The notes beneath the pieces were generated by a model. That model was not told the origin of the DNA, ran no database searches, and saw only the letters and a program-made list of their open reading frames with translations. A DNA stretch of 64,000 bases, from positions 274,326 through 338,325 of the forward strand of contig CAJXTB010000005.1 of the NCBI GenBank assembly GCA_913061235.1. The letters are read 5' to 3'. Made by a program: the position numbers and the translations under genes. Below, in pieces: positions 18,380-27,434 of this stretch (its first letter is position 1; each line of letters starts with the position of its first letter). The DNA comes from an uncultured Pseudomonadota bacterium. Its GTDB lineage: Bacteria > Myxococcota_A > UBA796 > GCA-2862545.

Positions 18380-19741
18380 TCAACCCTTCGGCGAGAAGAC
18401 AAACGGGTAGAGAATCTCGCCCTCGACTTCCGTACTGAAGCGCCAGCGTCGGATCTTGCCAACGATGCATTCGCCCAAGGCCGCGTTCGACGTAGTGTTC
18501 GCAAAGACCGTTGCGCTTGTGACACGCCGGTCACGCACGAACCACTCCACTTCCACTCGGCCTGCGAGACTAGGATTCGCACGCAGTTGTTGCTCGTAAC
18601 AATACTGAAGCTGGCCAAAGTTGCTCTGCACAACCTGACGGACAGACTCTGCATCACCAATGCCCTCGTCAATCTGGCCGGAGCCTAGGTTGACTTCGCC
18701 TTGAACTTGAACTTCAGGACCGGCGTCGACAGTGGTCGAGCCGCCCTTCACACCCGCCAGGTCGCCGATGTCTACGTCCTCGTTGCCAACACCTGCTCCA
18801 CCGCGCTGCCCTTGCGGCGTAGCGGTAGCTACTTCAACACCGCCGACTTCCCGCAATGCTGCGTCCAAGTCACCGATACCAGAGTCTCCGTTGGCAAAGA
18901 GGTCGGCAGCGACCCCCTCACCATTGTCACCAGCAGTGGTGATTGCCATGATCATGAGCGAACGCTGCATGACTTCCGCAGCAGCATCCGAAGCCTGCTG
19001 GGCCTTCTGCAAGTCACTGGCTGGCTCTTGGTCTTGCGGCTGCTCACTCGGCTCCGGCTCTGGCGTCTCACCGTCTGGCTGGGGCTCAACTTCGGCCTTC
19101 TGATTTGGGTCCACCAAGTCGGTCTCCAGCTCTGTCGTCTCGATGACTTCGGGCGGATCCAAAATTAGCTGGGTGAACCGGTCAGGAATCTCTTCCATCG
19201 TGAGCTGGCGGGGCGGAGGCGCATTCCACACCCAAATCATCAACACAGCGGCCAGGCCGGTGAACACAGCCATGGCACCAAGGAAGACGGGATCATCCTC
19301 TTCGAACAGCCGAGGCCGGAAGTCCATGGCGGCGAGAGGCTTGACCGCCTGTACCGGTGGGGGTGCGACGAACTGAAACAGCACGGTGACGTTGTCAACA
19401 CTGACCTTGCCACGGTCCTGTTGGGTGAGCGGCAATCGCCACTCATCGCCTTCTTTGGTGACCGTAGGGTCGGACCGCAGCTTGTCGAGTCCAACAACGG
19501 CGCCACCAGAAGAGATCTTTCCCTTCATCTCTTCGGTAAACGCAAGACAGTAGCCGTCATCCGTCACACGGAACAGCTCAAACGTTGAAGGAAGACGTGT
19601 CTTCGGAAAGACAAACGTATTGTCGGCGCCGTCTCCAACGGAAACGCGCTCACCCGCCTTGACCAACCGTTCTTGGACGATTTTGCCGTCCTGAATGATG
19701 CCAATGCGAAGTACTTTCTTGGCTTGTGCTTGCGCCGCCAT
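18380..19741 (-). CDS. FHA-like / TM / AgmX-PglI C-terminal domain protein (TonB-like transducer)
   Basis: The product has 453 residues. Residues about 10-125 form a beta-rich FHA-like domain (RIGIIQDGKIVQERLV, GERVSVGDGADNTFVF). One membrane segment follows at about 153-173 (FLGAMAVFTGLAAVLMIWV). A Pro/Glu/Gln-rich periplasmic stretch leads to the final 100 residues, which are the AgmX/PglI-type domain: QVVQSNFGQLQYCYEQQL, AGRVEVEWFVRD and LGECIVGKIRRWRF, with the paired Cys. This layout is that of Myxococcus GltG/PglI and NfsG, thought to span the periplasm and couple a TolQR motor to outer-membrane parts. A terminator and 380 bases separate it from the exbD genes, so it has its own transcript. 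Confidence 0.82.
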   Translation of the reverse strand: MAAQAQAKKVLRIGIIQDGKIVQERLVKAGERVSVGDGADNTFVFPKTRLPSTFELFRVTDDGYCLAFTEEMKGKISSGGAVVGLDKLRSDPTVTKEGDEWRLPLTQQDRGKVSVDNVTVLFQFVAPPPVQAVKPLAAMDFRPRLFEEDDPVFLGAMAVFTGLAAVLMIWVWNAPPPRQLTMEEIPDRFTQLILDPPEVIETTELETDLVDPNQKAEVEPQPDGETPEPEPSEQPQDQEPASDLQKAQQASDAAAEVMQRSLMIMAITTAGDNGEGVAADLFANGDSGIGDLDAALREVGGVEVATATPQGQRGGAGVGNEDVDIGDLAGVKGGSTTVDAGPEVQVQGEVNLGSGQIDEGIGDAESVRQVVQSNFGQLQYCYEQQLRANPSLAGRVEVEWFVRDRRVTSATVFANTTSNAALGECIVGKIRRWRFSTEVEGEILYPFVFSPKG

Positions 19742-20070
19742 CTAACGCCTCTGGGAGGGGAGGAACAGGGAGTGGCCATGCCACCCACCGTGTGAGACAC
19801 CATTGCGCGGGAACGGTTCGATGTCTAGGCACTCGCTTCTGCGAGAGCAGGCGAACCGTCTGGTATGAGATTTGGATGAATTCATGTTCCGGTTCCGCCT
19901 GGATTCGATCTCTGCGGGCCACTGCGGTGGCACAAATCAGAAATCCTACTCGTCTACGATAGGCGCCTCTGTAACCAATGACAAGGCCACCGCCGCGCTC
20001 GATACAAGCATCGGACCAAAAGCCGTCCGCTTGAGTACAGACATTGCATTCTGCGAGGGTGCCCAAAACC
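19742..20070 (-). other. Intergenic region with a nested stem-loop upstream of the AgmX-domain gene
   Basis: There is no gene here. At 19813-19859 an outer perfect 8-base inverted repeat (ACGGTTCG / CGAACCGT) encloses an inner 5-base hairpin (CTCGC, loop TTCT, GCGAG). In the minus-strand transcript this would lie about 70-120 bases ahead of the start codon at 19741. No run of T follows it, so it is not an intrinsic terminator. No convincing promoter was found between the terminator at 20071 and the gene. Confidence 0.45.
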
Positions 20071-20098
20071 AAAAAAACCCGGAGGCAAGCCCCCGGGT
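20071..20098 (-). terminator. Intrinsic terminator of the exbB-exbD-exbD unit
   Basis: Read on the minus strand, a GC-rich stem CCCGGGGGC / GCCTCCGGG (20097-20078, one G-U pair, tight TT/CTTG loop) is followed at once by seven T (20077-20071). It lies 23 bases past the stop of the second exbD gene. Confidence 0.9.
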
Positions 20099-20121
20099 CG
20101 CGGTTCAGAGCAACGGCTGAA

Positions 20122-20652
20122 TCAGCCGCCGCCCTTGATGACGACAAAGCGGAAGTTACTGAATTGCGCCTGCCCGGCCGTGTACATGACCTCGCGAATT
20201 AGCGAGAACGGCAGAGTACTGTCGCACTGCAACAAGATCTCACCCTTAAACTCCAGGTCTTCGCGCTGAGTACGCTGAGCCTGGGTCTTGGCCGTCTCGG
20301 CCTTGGTGAGCAGCTTCTCGTAGAGCTTCTGGATCATTTGACCCTGCTTCTCGTCTGCCGGGATGGAGGGAACCTCGGCACCAGACACAGGATCAGTCGC
20401 CGTTCCCAGCGACATGACAGCAACGCCGTCAACAAGAATCTGGCTCTTGCTTACCACGACCTGGACTGCCAACTTCGGGGCCTTCTCCGCAGAGGAGATG
20501 GGCACCACAAGGTCCGCAGACGGTGTCACCGAGATGTCCTCGGTAGAGTAAGACTTGAGCAGGAAGATCAGGATGATGGTCATGATATCCATCATCGAAG
20601 TGATGTTCAGACCTTCATTACCGCCGTTGCGACGTGTAGATTTTCTAGCCAT
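20122..20652 (-). CDS. ExbD/TolR family protein, canonical (membrane Asp present)
   Basis: The product has 176 residues. A basic N-terminus (MARKSTRRNG) is followed by one membrane helix, LNITSMMDIMTIILIFLL, which contains the Asp that carries protons in ExbD, TolR and MotB-like stators. The periplasmic domain contains LVVPISSAEKAPKLAVQVVV and SQILVDGVAV, as in ExbD folds. With ExbB it would form a proton-driven motor. It lies 12 bases after the other exbD paralogue and is followed by a strong terminator. Confidence 0.88.
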   Translation of the reverse strand: MARKSTRRNGGNEGLNITSMMDIMTIILIFLLKSYSTEDISVTPSADLVVPISSAEKAPKLAVQVVVSKSQILVDGVAVMSLGTATDPVSGAEVPSIPADEKQGQMIQKLYEKLLTKAETAKTQAQRTQREDLEFKGEILLQCDSTLPFSLIREVMYTAGQAQFSNFRFVVIKGGG

Positions 20653-20664
20653 AATAGCTCCCGC

Positions 20665-21219
20665 TTATTGACCGCCGCCAGCAATGACGACGTAGGGGAA
20701 AAGTTCTTTGTCGCGCATGGACGACACACCGTTCGGGTCCGTGTACTGCTCTTTCTGCGTCGCATCCTCACGAGTAGCGTCCATCGTCATGATGATGATG
20801 TCGTACCGGATGTGGGATTCAGGCACCAAGATGACGTTCTCCTCATGGGAGTACTCGTCCTTGATGGTCGACAACAGTGTCGTCAGTGCCTCGAAGTCGT
20901 AGCTCTCGATGCCGGGGCATCCAGACTGGCGACAAGGAACTGTCGGACCGTCGCTACCCGCAGAGGGGAGCACCGCTACATCCGTCGCGATGGTGAACCC
21001 TTCCGAGGTGACAAGCACCTTGAGGTTCAACGGCGGAGTGTCGGGCTCGTCTTGGGCCTCGGTCGGCGCGCCAATGGCAGGCAACGTCGAGTCGATGACG
21101 GCGAGATTTACAAACGAGGAGGCCATCAGGAGGAATGGAATCAAGATCGTGACCATGTTCATGATCGGGATCAAGTCCAGCTCTTGAGAGTCTGCAGCGC
21201 GTTTCTTCTTTATAGCCAC
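20665..21219 (-). CDS. ExbD/TolR family protein with Asn in place of the membrane Asp
   Basis: The product has 184 residues. It has the ExbD layout: basic start MAIKKKRAADSQ, one membrane helix IPIMNMVTILIPFLLMASS, and a periplasmic domain (NLAVIDSTLP, LNLKVLVTSEGF). Where the sister protein has MMDIM, this one reads IMNMV (codon AAC), so the usual proton-carrying Asp is Asn. It cannot be a normal proton channel half by itself and may pair with the Asp-containing copy. Two Cys in the periplasmic part (PCRQSGCPG) are also unlike its sister. It lies 74 bases after exbB, in the same unit. Confidence 0.85.
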   Translation of the reverse strand: MAIKKKRAADSQELDLIPIMNMVTILIPFLLMASSFVNLAVIDSTLPAIGAPTEAQDEPDTPPLNLKVLVTSEGFTIATDVAVLPSAGSDGPTVPCRQSGCPGIESYDFEALTTLLSTIKDEYSHEENVILVPESHIRYDIIIMTMDATREDATQKEQYTDPNGVSSMRDKELFPYVVIAGGGQ

Positions 21220-21293
21220 AATGGGCTCCAGTCAGTGAGACGGGAAAGGCAGGAGCGGTGAGCCAGATTGGCCCACCGCGTGCACGCGGCCAA

Positions 21294-21947
21294 TTAGGCC
21301 TGTGCGGCTTCCTTCAGGGTGCCTTCGCGGCGTGCGGTCAACAGGTTGACCGTCTTCAGACCGTACTGATCGACATCGTCCAGGACCTTGTTCGTGCGAG
21401 CGACGATCAGGGAGTGAAGGACGAGAGTCGGAATAGCGGCCATCAGACCACCAGCCGTGGTGTACATAGCAACGGAGATACCAGCAGCGAGCATTGCTTG
21501 CTTCTGGTCGGCCGATGCGACGGCAACAGCCTTGAACGCTGCCACGAGACCAAAAATGGTTCCGAGCAGGCCAAGAAGCGTTGCGACGTTGGCGAGCATG
21601 GCGAGGTAGCCAGTGCGCTTGTTGAGCTTCGGGCCGACCTCAAGGGTGGCTTCATCAACAGCGTTGGAAATCTCTTCCGGCTTGCGGTTGGCACGGGTGA
21701 GACCAGCCTTAACGACGCGCGGCAGAGCAGCGTGAGGCTCGGCGTTGCACAGCTTGATGGCACGGTCGATGTTGTTCGCCATGATCAACTTCTGCACCTG
21801 CGCCATGAACGCGGTGGAGTTGATATTCGCGCGGAAGATGATGAAGAACATCCGCTCGAACGCAATCGCCATTGCGATCACAAGGCAGAACAGAATTGGG
21901 ATCATGAAGAACCCGCCTTCCATGAACATCTCTACGGGATTGACCAT
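21294..21947 (-). CDS. ExbB/TolQ/MotA family proton-channel protein
   Basis: The product has 217 residues with three membrane helices: about 13-35 (FFMIPILFCLVIAMAIAFE), about 113-138 (LAMLANVATLLGLLGTIFGL) and about 150-175. The TLLGLLGTIFGLVAAF motif and GISVAMYTTAGGLMAAIP are diagnostic of TolQ/ExbB. GGAGG precedes the ATG by 9 bases. It would form the stator with the two downstream ExbD proteins. The position inside a cluster with TPR and AgmX-domain genes recalls the AglRQS motor that powers Glt and Nfs in Myxococcus, where one TolQ homologue works with two TolR homologues. Confidence 0.9.
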   Translation of the reverse strand: MVNPVEMFMEGGFFMIPILFCLVIAMAIAFERMFFIIFRANINSTAFMAQVQKLIMANNIDRAIKLCNAEPHAALPRVVKAGLTRANRKPEEISNAVDEATLEVGPKLNKRTGYLAMLANVATLLGLLGTIFGLVAAFKAVAVASADQKQAMLAAGISVAMYTTAGGLMAAIPTLVLHSLIVARTNKVLDDVDQYGLKTVNLLTARREGTLKEAAQA

Positions 21948-22420
21948 TTATCATGCCTCCAGAAAAACTTTGTATAGGTCGAAGCTTGGGGAAATGGAGT
22001 TGCTGAACGCAACGCCGTGCTTCGACTCTGTGACCCGGGCATCCTTACTCGTTCGCCCTGATCACGTCATTGAGGGATTGTGAGGAGCGTGTCAGAGCTT
22101 GGCTGACACGACCCTCGCTGGGTTCGGATGGATTGACCCGTCCTGTGGGAATCGGTTCGTCAAGGAATCGACAAGTGCCGGAAAACTAGTTTAAAAGATA
22201 CGTCCGACCTACGACAATCTTGGCTAAGGAACTACGTTCCAGCGATGTTGACGTTTCTTGTGTCACTGTATTCCCAGAAGCGAAAAACGCGCAAGCTGGG
22301 TGCTGAACCTGACCTCATACGACATCAGGACTCAGCTGAAGTGCCAACACCGAATTCAGCTCGTCGGATGCTGTAGCCGTGCCGGTCACAGCGATCACCA
22401 GCACCAAATGGCGCACCCCT
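21948..22420. other. 473-base intergenic region ahead of exbB
   Basis: I see no gene. GTGTCAG and CTGACAC (22089-22109, 7-base loop) form a perfect hairpin but no T run follows on either strand. AAACTAGTTT (22183-22192) is a perfect palindrome in an AT-rich patch. On the minus strand TATACA (21976-21971) could be a -10 box for exbB, but no -35 fits. The length suggests that exbB has its own control rather than being simply continuous with the upstream TPR genes. Confidence 0.4.
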
Positions 22421-22678
22421 CTAGAAAGGAGCCTCATCGAGAGCCTCAACAATCTTGGGCAAGAAGCTCTCTTTGAGCTCTAGGTCATAGGGGTCATTGA
22501 GATTCTGACGTGTGATGAGCACCGAGACTTGTGGTCGCTGCACCTCACCTTCGACCTCTGTCACCTCAAACACCATGCGACGCTCTGCATCTGCAGTGTC
22601 GGGCATAGACAGCACGCTAGCCAAGCCAACGACTGCGACCAAGCGAATTGCCCAACGAAGGGTGGGACGAATCTTCAT
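22421..22678 (-). CDS. Small exported protein of the Glt-like cluster
   Basis: The 85-residue product has a signal peptide or anchor (WAIRLVAVVGLASVLSM) and then a compact, conserved-looking tail: VFEVTEVEGEVQRPQVSVLI and ELKESFLPKIVEAL. Its ATG overlaps the stop of the TPR lipoprotein by ATGA, so the two are coupled. I do not know the family with certainty. A small protein next to the TPR lipoprotein also occurs in myxobacterial gliding loci, from memory, and that needs a search. Confidence 0.65.
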   Translation of the reverse strand: MKIRPTLRWAIRLVAVVGLASVLSMPDTADAERRMVFEVTEVEGEVQRPQVSVLITRQNLNDPYDLELKESFLPKIVEALDEAPF

Positions 22679-23964
22679 GGAGTACTCGGTGCTGGGGTTT
22701 CAGTCGGAGGGCTCTCTGGCCCCGCGGGTGCGGTTGGCGCACTTGCTTCTGCTTCTCGCAGCAGTTCCTCGCGACGAAGGCGCTCTGCATCACGGGCCTC
22801 GGCATCCGCATCTGCCTGACGACGACGCGCAGCACGACGCTTCTCCTTTTCAAAGTCGGAGATATACTCACCGGCAGCAGCCGACTCATCTCCGCCACGC
22901 TCAACATACCCTTCAAGCAGGGTAATTGCGCGCTCATAGTCCTTGAGGTAGTCGCCTACCAAGATAGCCAAGTTCAACTGCGGCTCGACGTTAGCGGGGT
23001 CTTCTGTCAGCGCAGCTTTGTAGAGCCGCTCGGCATCATCAAAGCGCTCGACACCCCGGTAAGTCACGCCAAGGTTCACCATCACCCCATGATTGGTAGG
23101 GTCGGCGGCGTAAGCGCGCTCCAATAATGGAAGCGCATCAGCAAAGTTGCGGTCATCCAGGTAGACCTGTGACAGGTACACCAAACCAGGAATCCCATTG
23201 GGGTCGAACTCTACAGCCTTTTCTAAGTAAAACCGCGCTGTAGTCAGATCGTTTTCAATGAGGAATGTCCGACCAAGGTTGGTGTGCAGCCAGGCGTCAT
23301 TTCGCCCCTCTGGAACTCCGTCGATTCCCTTTCGGAAAACGAACTTGGCCAGTTCCAGGTCTCCCTTGTCCATGTACGCCAACCCTAGGTTGTTGTAGAG
23401 AGCCAAGTTGTTGGAGTTGAACTTCAGCGCTTCTCGGGCTTCGGCAATGGCTTCATCCAGCTCACCACTCTCGCGTAGCGCTTGAACAAGCGCTGCACGA
23501 AGGCCATTATGGTCGGGAGCCCGACGGATACCAGACCGAATCGTTGCCAAACCAAGGTCTTCGCGGTCAGATGCCATCTGAGCAAGGCCCAAATACAGCC
23601 ACGCGTCGCCGTTTTCAGAGTCAGCATCGGATGCCCGTTGGTAGCTAATCCGCGCTTCAGACATGTTGCCTAGGCGTTGGTGAGCAATGCCCAGGTCCAA
23701 GTGTGCAACGGCATTGTCAGGCTCTTCTACGAGGACACCTTCCAAGATCTCTTTGGCCCGAGTGACGGACTCGTCCCCTCCCCGTTCCAGCAAATCGACG
23801 GCATCATTGATGCGCTGTTCGATAGGCACATTTTGTTCGGCGACCACGTCCGTAACGGTCGGTGCGTCCGGCTCGTTGAGCAGGTCGTTGTTTGGATTCT
23901 CAGGCGGAGCCTTGGGACAACCGACCAGGAGTGCGAGTGCGAGCAACGCTGTGGGTGAACGCAT
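22675..23964 (-). CDS. TPR lipoprotein (GltE/AglT-like)
   Basis: The 429-residue product starts at the ATG at 23964 behind GGGGGAGAG, although a GTG at 23970 overlapping the previous stop is possible. Lipobox LVGC places the lipid on Cys16. Residues about 50-345 hold eight or more TPR units (AVAHLDLGIAHQRLGNMSEA, NLALYNNLGLAYMDKGDLEL, NHGVMVNLGVTYRGVERFDD). The tail is a basic/acidic coiled coil (KRRAARRRQADADAEA) followed by a Pro-rich end. The layout fits AglT/GltE, an outer-membrane TPR lipoprotein of the Myxococcus gliding complex. It is coupled to the small exported protein downstream. Confidence 0.8.
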   Translation of the reverse strand: MRSPTALLALALLVGCPKAPPENPNNDLLNEPDAPTVTDVVAEQNVPIEQRINDAVDLLERGGDESVTRAKEILEGVLVEEPDNAVAHLDLGIAHQRLGNMSEARISYQRASDADSENGDAWLYLGLAQMASDREDLGLATIRSGIRRAPDHNGLRAALVQALRESGELDEAIAEAREALKFNSNNLALYNNLGLAYMDKGDLELAKFVFRKGIDGVPEGRNDAWLHTNLGRTFLIENDLTTARFYLEKAVEFDPNGIPGLVYLSQVYLDDRNFADALPLLERAYAADPTNHGVMVNLGVTYRGVERFDDAERLYKAALTEDPANVEPQLNLAILVGDYLKDYERAITLLEGYVERGGDESAAAGEYISDFEKEKRRAARRRQADADAEARDAERLRREELLREAEASAPTAPAGPESPPTETPAPSTP

Positions 23965-23966
23965 AA

Positions 23967-26900
23967 TCACTCTCCCCCTTCTTCGGTTTCTTCGACGGGA
24001 ACCGGCCGAATCGGCGTAGGTTCAAAGACCGAGGATGCTTCGGTCTCTCCCCGAACCTCGGTCTTGTCTGCTGGGTAGTTGATCGGGTCACTCTCATTGA
24101 GCGCAGTCTTGGCCTGGCCTACGTACTCGCTGTAGCGCTTGCGCTCGGTGGCGAAGTCGATGACCCGCTGCAAGCGCGCTCGGCCCTTGTCCTGCACGTT
24201 GTCCAACCGAGGGTAGACGTTCGTCTCCAACGCTTCGAAGAACGCATCTTCGAGCTCGGGTGGAAGATCAGCAGGCGGCTCGATCGAGTACCCGACCGTC
24301 ACATAGTGAAGGTATGCCTGGCCAATCCGCAACAGGGCGGCGGTCGAGTATTCAAAGTCACCGTACTTACCTACATATGCTGCGGCAGCTTCTTCGAACG
24401 CCAACATCTTCTCTGGCATGGTGGTAATGATGAGGTCGACATCGCCTTGCTCATCACCGGTAAGAACCAGCGCATCGAAGGCGTCGAACTCAGATTGAAT
24501 GTCACGGAATGCGGCTTCCGCTGCGTAGTGACGACCCATTTGGCCCACTTCCACGCCGTCTGCGACCATGCGGTCGTAGTCAGCGATAATGTCGTCGCGG
24601 ATTCCGCTGGCACGACGCGTATCGCCGCCTTCGTCGAAGAACTCGGCCTGGCGTTGCTTAGCCGCAAACGCGTGGTCCGGGTTGTTCATACCGAAGCGCT
24701 GCAAGTACCGGCGGTAGTAGGTCTGGGCCGCATCGGGCGAGATTGCTTCCCACTGCTCGGCTGCACGCCAGAACACTTCTTCTGCGTCTGGCTTGTCCGG
24801 GTATTGGGTGGCGTAGCGCTCAAAGCCTTCGGCTGCGTCTTGGTTACGGCCTAGACCGATCTTCAAGAAGGCCGCATTGTATAGGGCATCTGCCGCATTC
24901 TGGTCATCTGGGAAGTTGCGGATGAGCTGCTCGTAGTAGCCAATGGCTTGGTCGAGTTCCAACGTAGACTCGTACGTTGCTGCAATCCGAAAGTACAGAC
25001 GACGGGCTTCTTCACTATCCGGGTACTCGGCGACGTATCGCTCGAACAATTCGATAGCGCGCTCGCTCTTTCCCGCGACGTCGTAGCTATTAGCAGCGTT
25101 GTACAACGCCACGCTTGCGTACTGCGACTCAGGAAACTCTTCGACGAAAGCTAAGAAAGCCTCGGCAGCCGCCTCACGGTCTGTCTCGACGAGATTAAGA
25201 GCCGCCTTAAAAGTCGACCCTTCCAGCGTGTCAGCTAAGCCTGCAATGAGGTCGTCTCGCGACTGACCATCGAGCGGTCCTGGCATATCGACGAGGTACT
25301 GCTTGGCGAGCTCACGCACCTGCCCGAGGTCGCCTAGATAGGTGTACATGTTGACGTGAAGACCAGCTGCGTAGCCAGCTTCAACCGAGCGTCGGTCTTC
25401 CGCAATCACAGCTCGAATCAGCTCTTCGGCCTTTTCGAATTGGTTGTGAGTGTAGTAGACCTGAGCCATCATGTATGCGTACTTTGGACGCCTAATCTCG
25501 GCTACTTCGCGCAAGTCTGGAGCGTCTTGCACGTCATCTGGAGGCTCAAGGAAAGTATGCGCGTTGAACGCAGTGTGGCCGGCAATGAAGTCTTCGTGCC
25601 ATGCGGACAGCGCGTAGACTGGGTACTCGAATCCGCTCGAGGCCGTCTCCATGCGCTCGATAAAGCCAGCAGCAGGAACCGACCAGAGTGGCGCTTGAAC
25701 CGCCTCCGCACGTTCACGCGCACTCTCGTCAAAGGCGTCCAGCGGCGCACCCTCAACAGCCTGTTCCATGCGTAGGCGCGAGGCCTCTGCGATACGCAGG
25801 AATCCAATGTCCGCGTACGGATGATTGTCCGTAGAACGAATCAAAGACGCGTACTCGTCGGACGAGTCATCGTAGGCCTTGGCCTGAAACAAGGCGTCTG
25901 CCAAGTAGAATTGCTTCTGATAGAAGTCGTCCGCAATCGGGAACTTCTCCAGGTACTCACGGTACTTATCAGCCGCTTCCAAGTAGTCGTTGACGTCCCC
26001 ACTCTCGCGAGCACGGGTGTGGTAGTCCACCGCGACGTCTGCAAGGGAGTCCTCAATAAACCGCCGCGCAACGGCGAGAGCATCGGGATTATTACGGTTA
26101 GCGGCCCACCAATCGGTGTCGTCATTGTAGCGTTCGGTCAGCTCTACAACAGCGGCGTAGGCGGCATCCTGGTCCGCATCGATACCCGACGCGAGTAGCT
26201 CCGCCACCTTGTACATCAACGATGGGTTCTCAGGCCGGAGGGTCCAGCGTGGGTCGTCCTGCATGTAGCGGTAGACCTCAACGGCCTCGCCAAAGCGCGC
26301 CTGCTGGGTCAGCGTCTCGCCCAGTTCATTGAGGATGTCCCACTCGTAGTCTCGCCGCGGAGACGTGGTCTCAAAATGGCGAAGCGACGACTGCAGTGCG
26401 GAAGTCCCCTCGTCAAAGTCCGAGATGTCGGAGAACGAGATGGCCATGTACTTGAGGGCATCCGGGGCGTAAGCACTCTCGCGGCCCTCTTCCGCCATCA
26501 GTACATCCGCACGGTCCATGATGTCGGTGAACAAGCCCAGTGCCAGGCCATATGCAGGCCGGCCCATAGAGATCTCGTTCGTTGTGGGGCCCGCGAGCTT
26601 GTAGTAGGTCCACGCCAGTTGATAGATGGCGTTGTCGAAATACGCGCCTTCATCACCTTTGTCGTAGACGGCGCTATAGCGGGCGATTGCCTCGGGGAAG
26701 TCATTGTTATCGAAGGCAATGTTGCCCAGGAACAACTGGGCTGCGTCGACCAGTTGGGAGTCCGGCGACACCCGAATCAAGTCCAAGAAGGCTTGTTTCG
26801 CGAGTACTTCGTCCCGCTGCTCACTGGTGGACTCGTTGTAAGAGAAACCGAGCATGTAGTAGGAGCCATCAAGGTGCTCGTACTGCTGTTCCGGAGGCAA

Positions 26901-27434
26901 CTGTACGTTGTCGCGAATGATGCGCTGGTACAGCCCAATCGTAGGCCCCAAGTCAACCATGGGTTGGGGCGGAATCTCGTCCCAGCGCTCTTCGTCGATG
27001 AGTTGCGCTTCGAGCACGCTGTACTCTTCGCTCGTGCGCAACCACTCGGTCTTAGCAGCGACGTAGAGCAGGTCGGCGAGGCGGAAGCGGACGTGTGATG
27101 CGTAGGAGGTGTCCGGATACTGCTCCAAGAACGCTTGCATGCGCTCACGGGTCAAGAGCCGATTGTCATCCTCCATCTCGGAGAGCGTGCTGATGAGCTG
27201 GTCATAGCCGCTGACGAGCTTGCCGCGTTCCTCTACCTCTCGCAGGGACAGAAACCGGCGCGTATCCGCATCCAGTTCGGCCATACGATCGGTGTAGCGC
27301 GACTCAATCGCGCGGTAGTCCTCAGCATCAACGGAAGCCGAGCCGCTGTCTGCAACAGCGTCATCAGACACCTGAGCCGAGGCAACGCTGGTCATGAGCG
27401 CCAAGCCCACTACAAGTGGAAATCCGTACCGCAT
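23967..27434 (-). CDS. Very large periplasmic TPR protein (GltD/AgmU-like)
   Basis: The 1155-residue product has a signal peptide (GLALMTSVASAQ). It is almost entirely TPR-like helical pairs with the W/Y/F-A-L/G-Y-P pattern, for example ASVALYNAANSYDVAGKSER, RLYFRIAATYESTLELDQA and ALYNAAFLKIGLGRNQDA. The C-terminal tail is Pro/Glu-rich. AgmU/GltD of Myxococcus is a periplasmic TPR protein of similar size that acts as scaffold for the gliding machinery, which makes it the closest match I can suggest. Its ATG overlaps the preceding stop (TGATG). Glu, Asp and Tyr are abundant. Confidence 0.8.
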   Translation of the reverse strand: MRYGFPLVVGLALMTSVASAQVSDDAVADSGSASVDAEDYRAIESRYTDRMAELDADTRRFLSLREVEERGKLVSGYDQLISTLSEMEDDNRLLTRERMQAFLEQYPDTSYASHVRFRLADLLYVAAKTEWLRTSEEYSVLEAQLIDEERWDEIPPQPMVDLGPTIGLYQRIIRDNVQLPPEQQYEHLDGSYYMLGFSYNESTSEQRDEVLAKQAFLDLIRVSPDSQLVDAAQLFLGNIAFDNNDFPEAIARYSAVYDKGDEGAYFDNAIYQLAWTYYKLAGPTTNEISMGRPAYGLALGLFTDIMDRADVLMAEEGRESAYAPDALKYMAISFSDISDFDEGTSALQSSLRHFETTSPRRDYEWDILNELGETLTQQARFGEAVEVYRYMQDDPRWTLRPENPSLMYKVAELLASGIDADQDAAYAAVVELTERYNDDTDWWAANRNNPDALAVARRFIEDSLADVAVDYHTRARESGDVNDYLEAADKYREYLEKFPIADDFYQKQFYLADALFQAKAYDDSSDEYASLIRSTDNHPYADIGFLRIAEASRLRMEQAVEGAPLDAFDESARERAEAVQAPLWSVPAAGFIERMETASSGFEYPVYALSAWHEDFIAGHTAFNAHTFLEPPDDVQDAPDLREVAEIRRPKYAYMMAQVYYTHNQFEKAEELIRAVIAEDRRSVEAGYAAGLHVNMYTYLGDLGQVRELAKQYLVDMPGPLDGQSRDDLIAGLADTLEGSTFKAALNLVETDREAAAEAFLAFVEEFPESQYASVALYNAANSYDVAGKSERAIELFERYVAEYPDSEEARRLYFRIAATYESTLELDQAIGYYEQLIRNFPDDQNAADALYNAAFLKIGLGRNQDAAEGFERYATQYPDKPDAEEVFWRAAEQWEAISPDAAQTYYRRYLQRFGMNNPDHAFAAKQRQAEFFDEGGDTRRASGIRDDIIADYDRMVADGVEVGQMGRHYAAEAAFRDIQSEFDAFDALVLTGDEQGDVDLIITTMPEKMLAFEEAAAAYVGKYGDFEYSTAALLRIGQAYLHYVTVGYSIEPPADLPPELEDAFFEALETNVYPRLDNVQDKGRARLQRVIDFATERKRYSEYVGQAKTALNESDPINYPADKTEVRGETEASSVFEPTPIRPVPVEETEEGGE

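Noticed and set aside
17582..18688. A 368-codon + strand reading frame
   Set aside because: It is antisense to the exported helical protein and the end of the AgmX-domain gene, both of which have convincing signal peptide or domain evidence.
22006..22025. Possible sigma-54 promoter on the minus strand before exbB
   Set aside because: The GC and GG dinucleotides are not at the required 10-base spacing.
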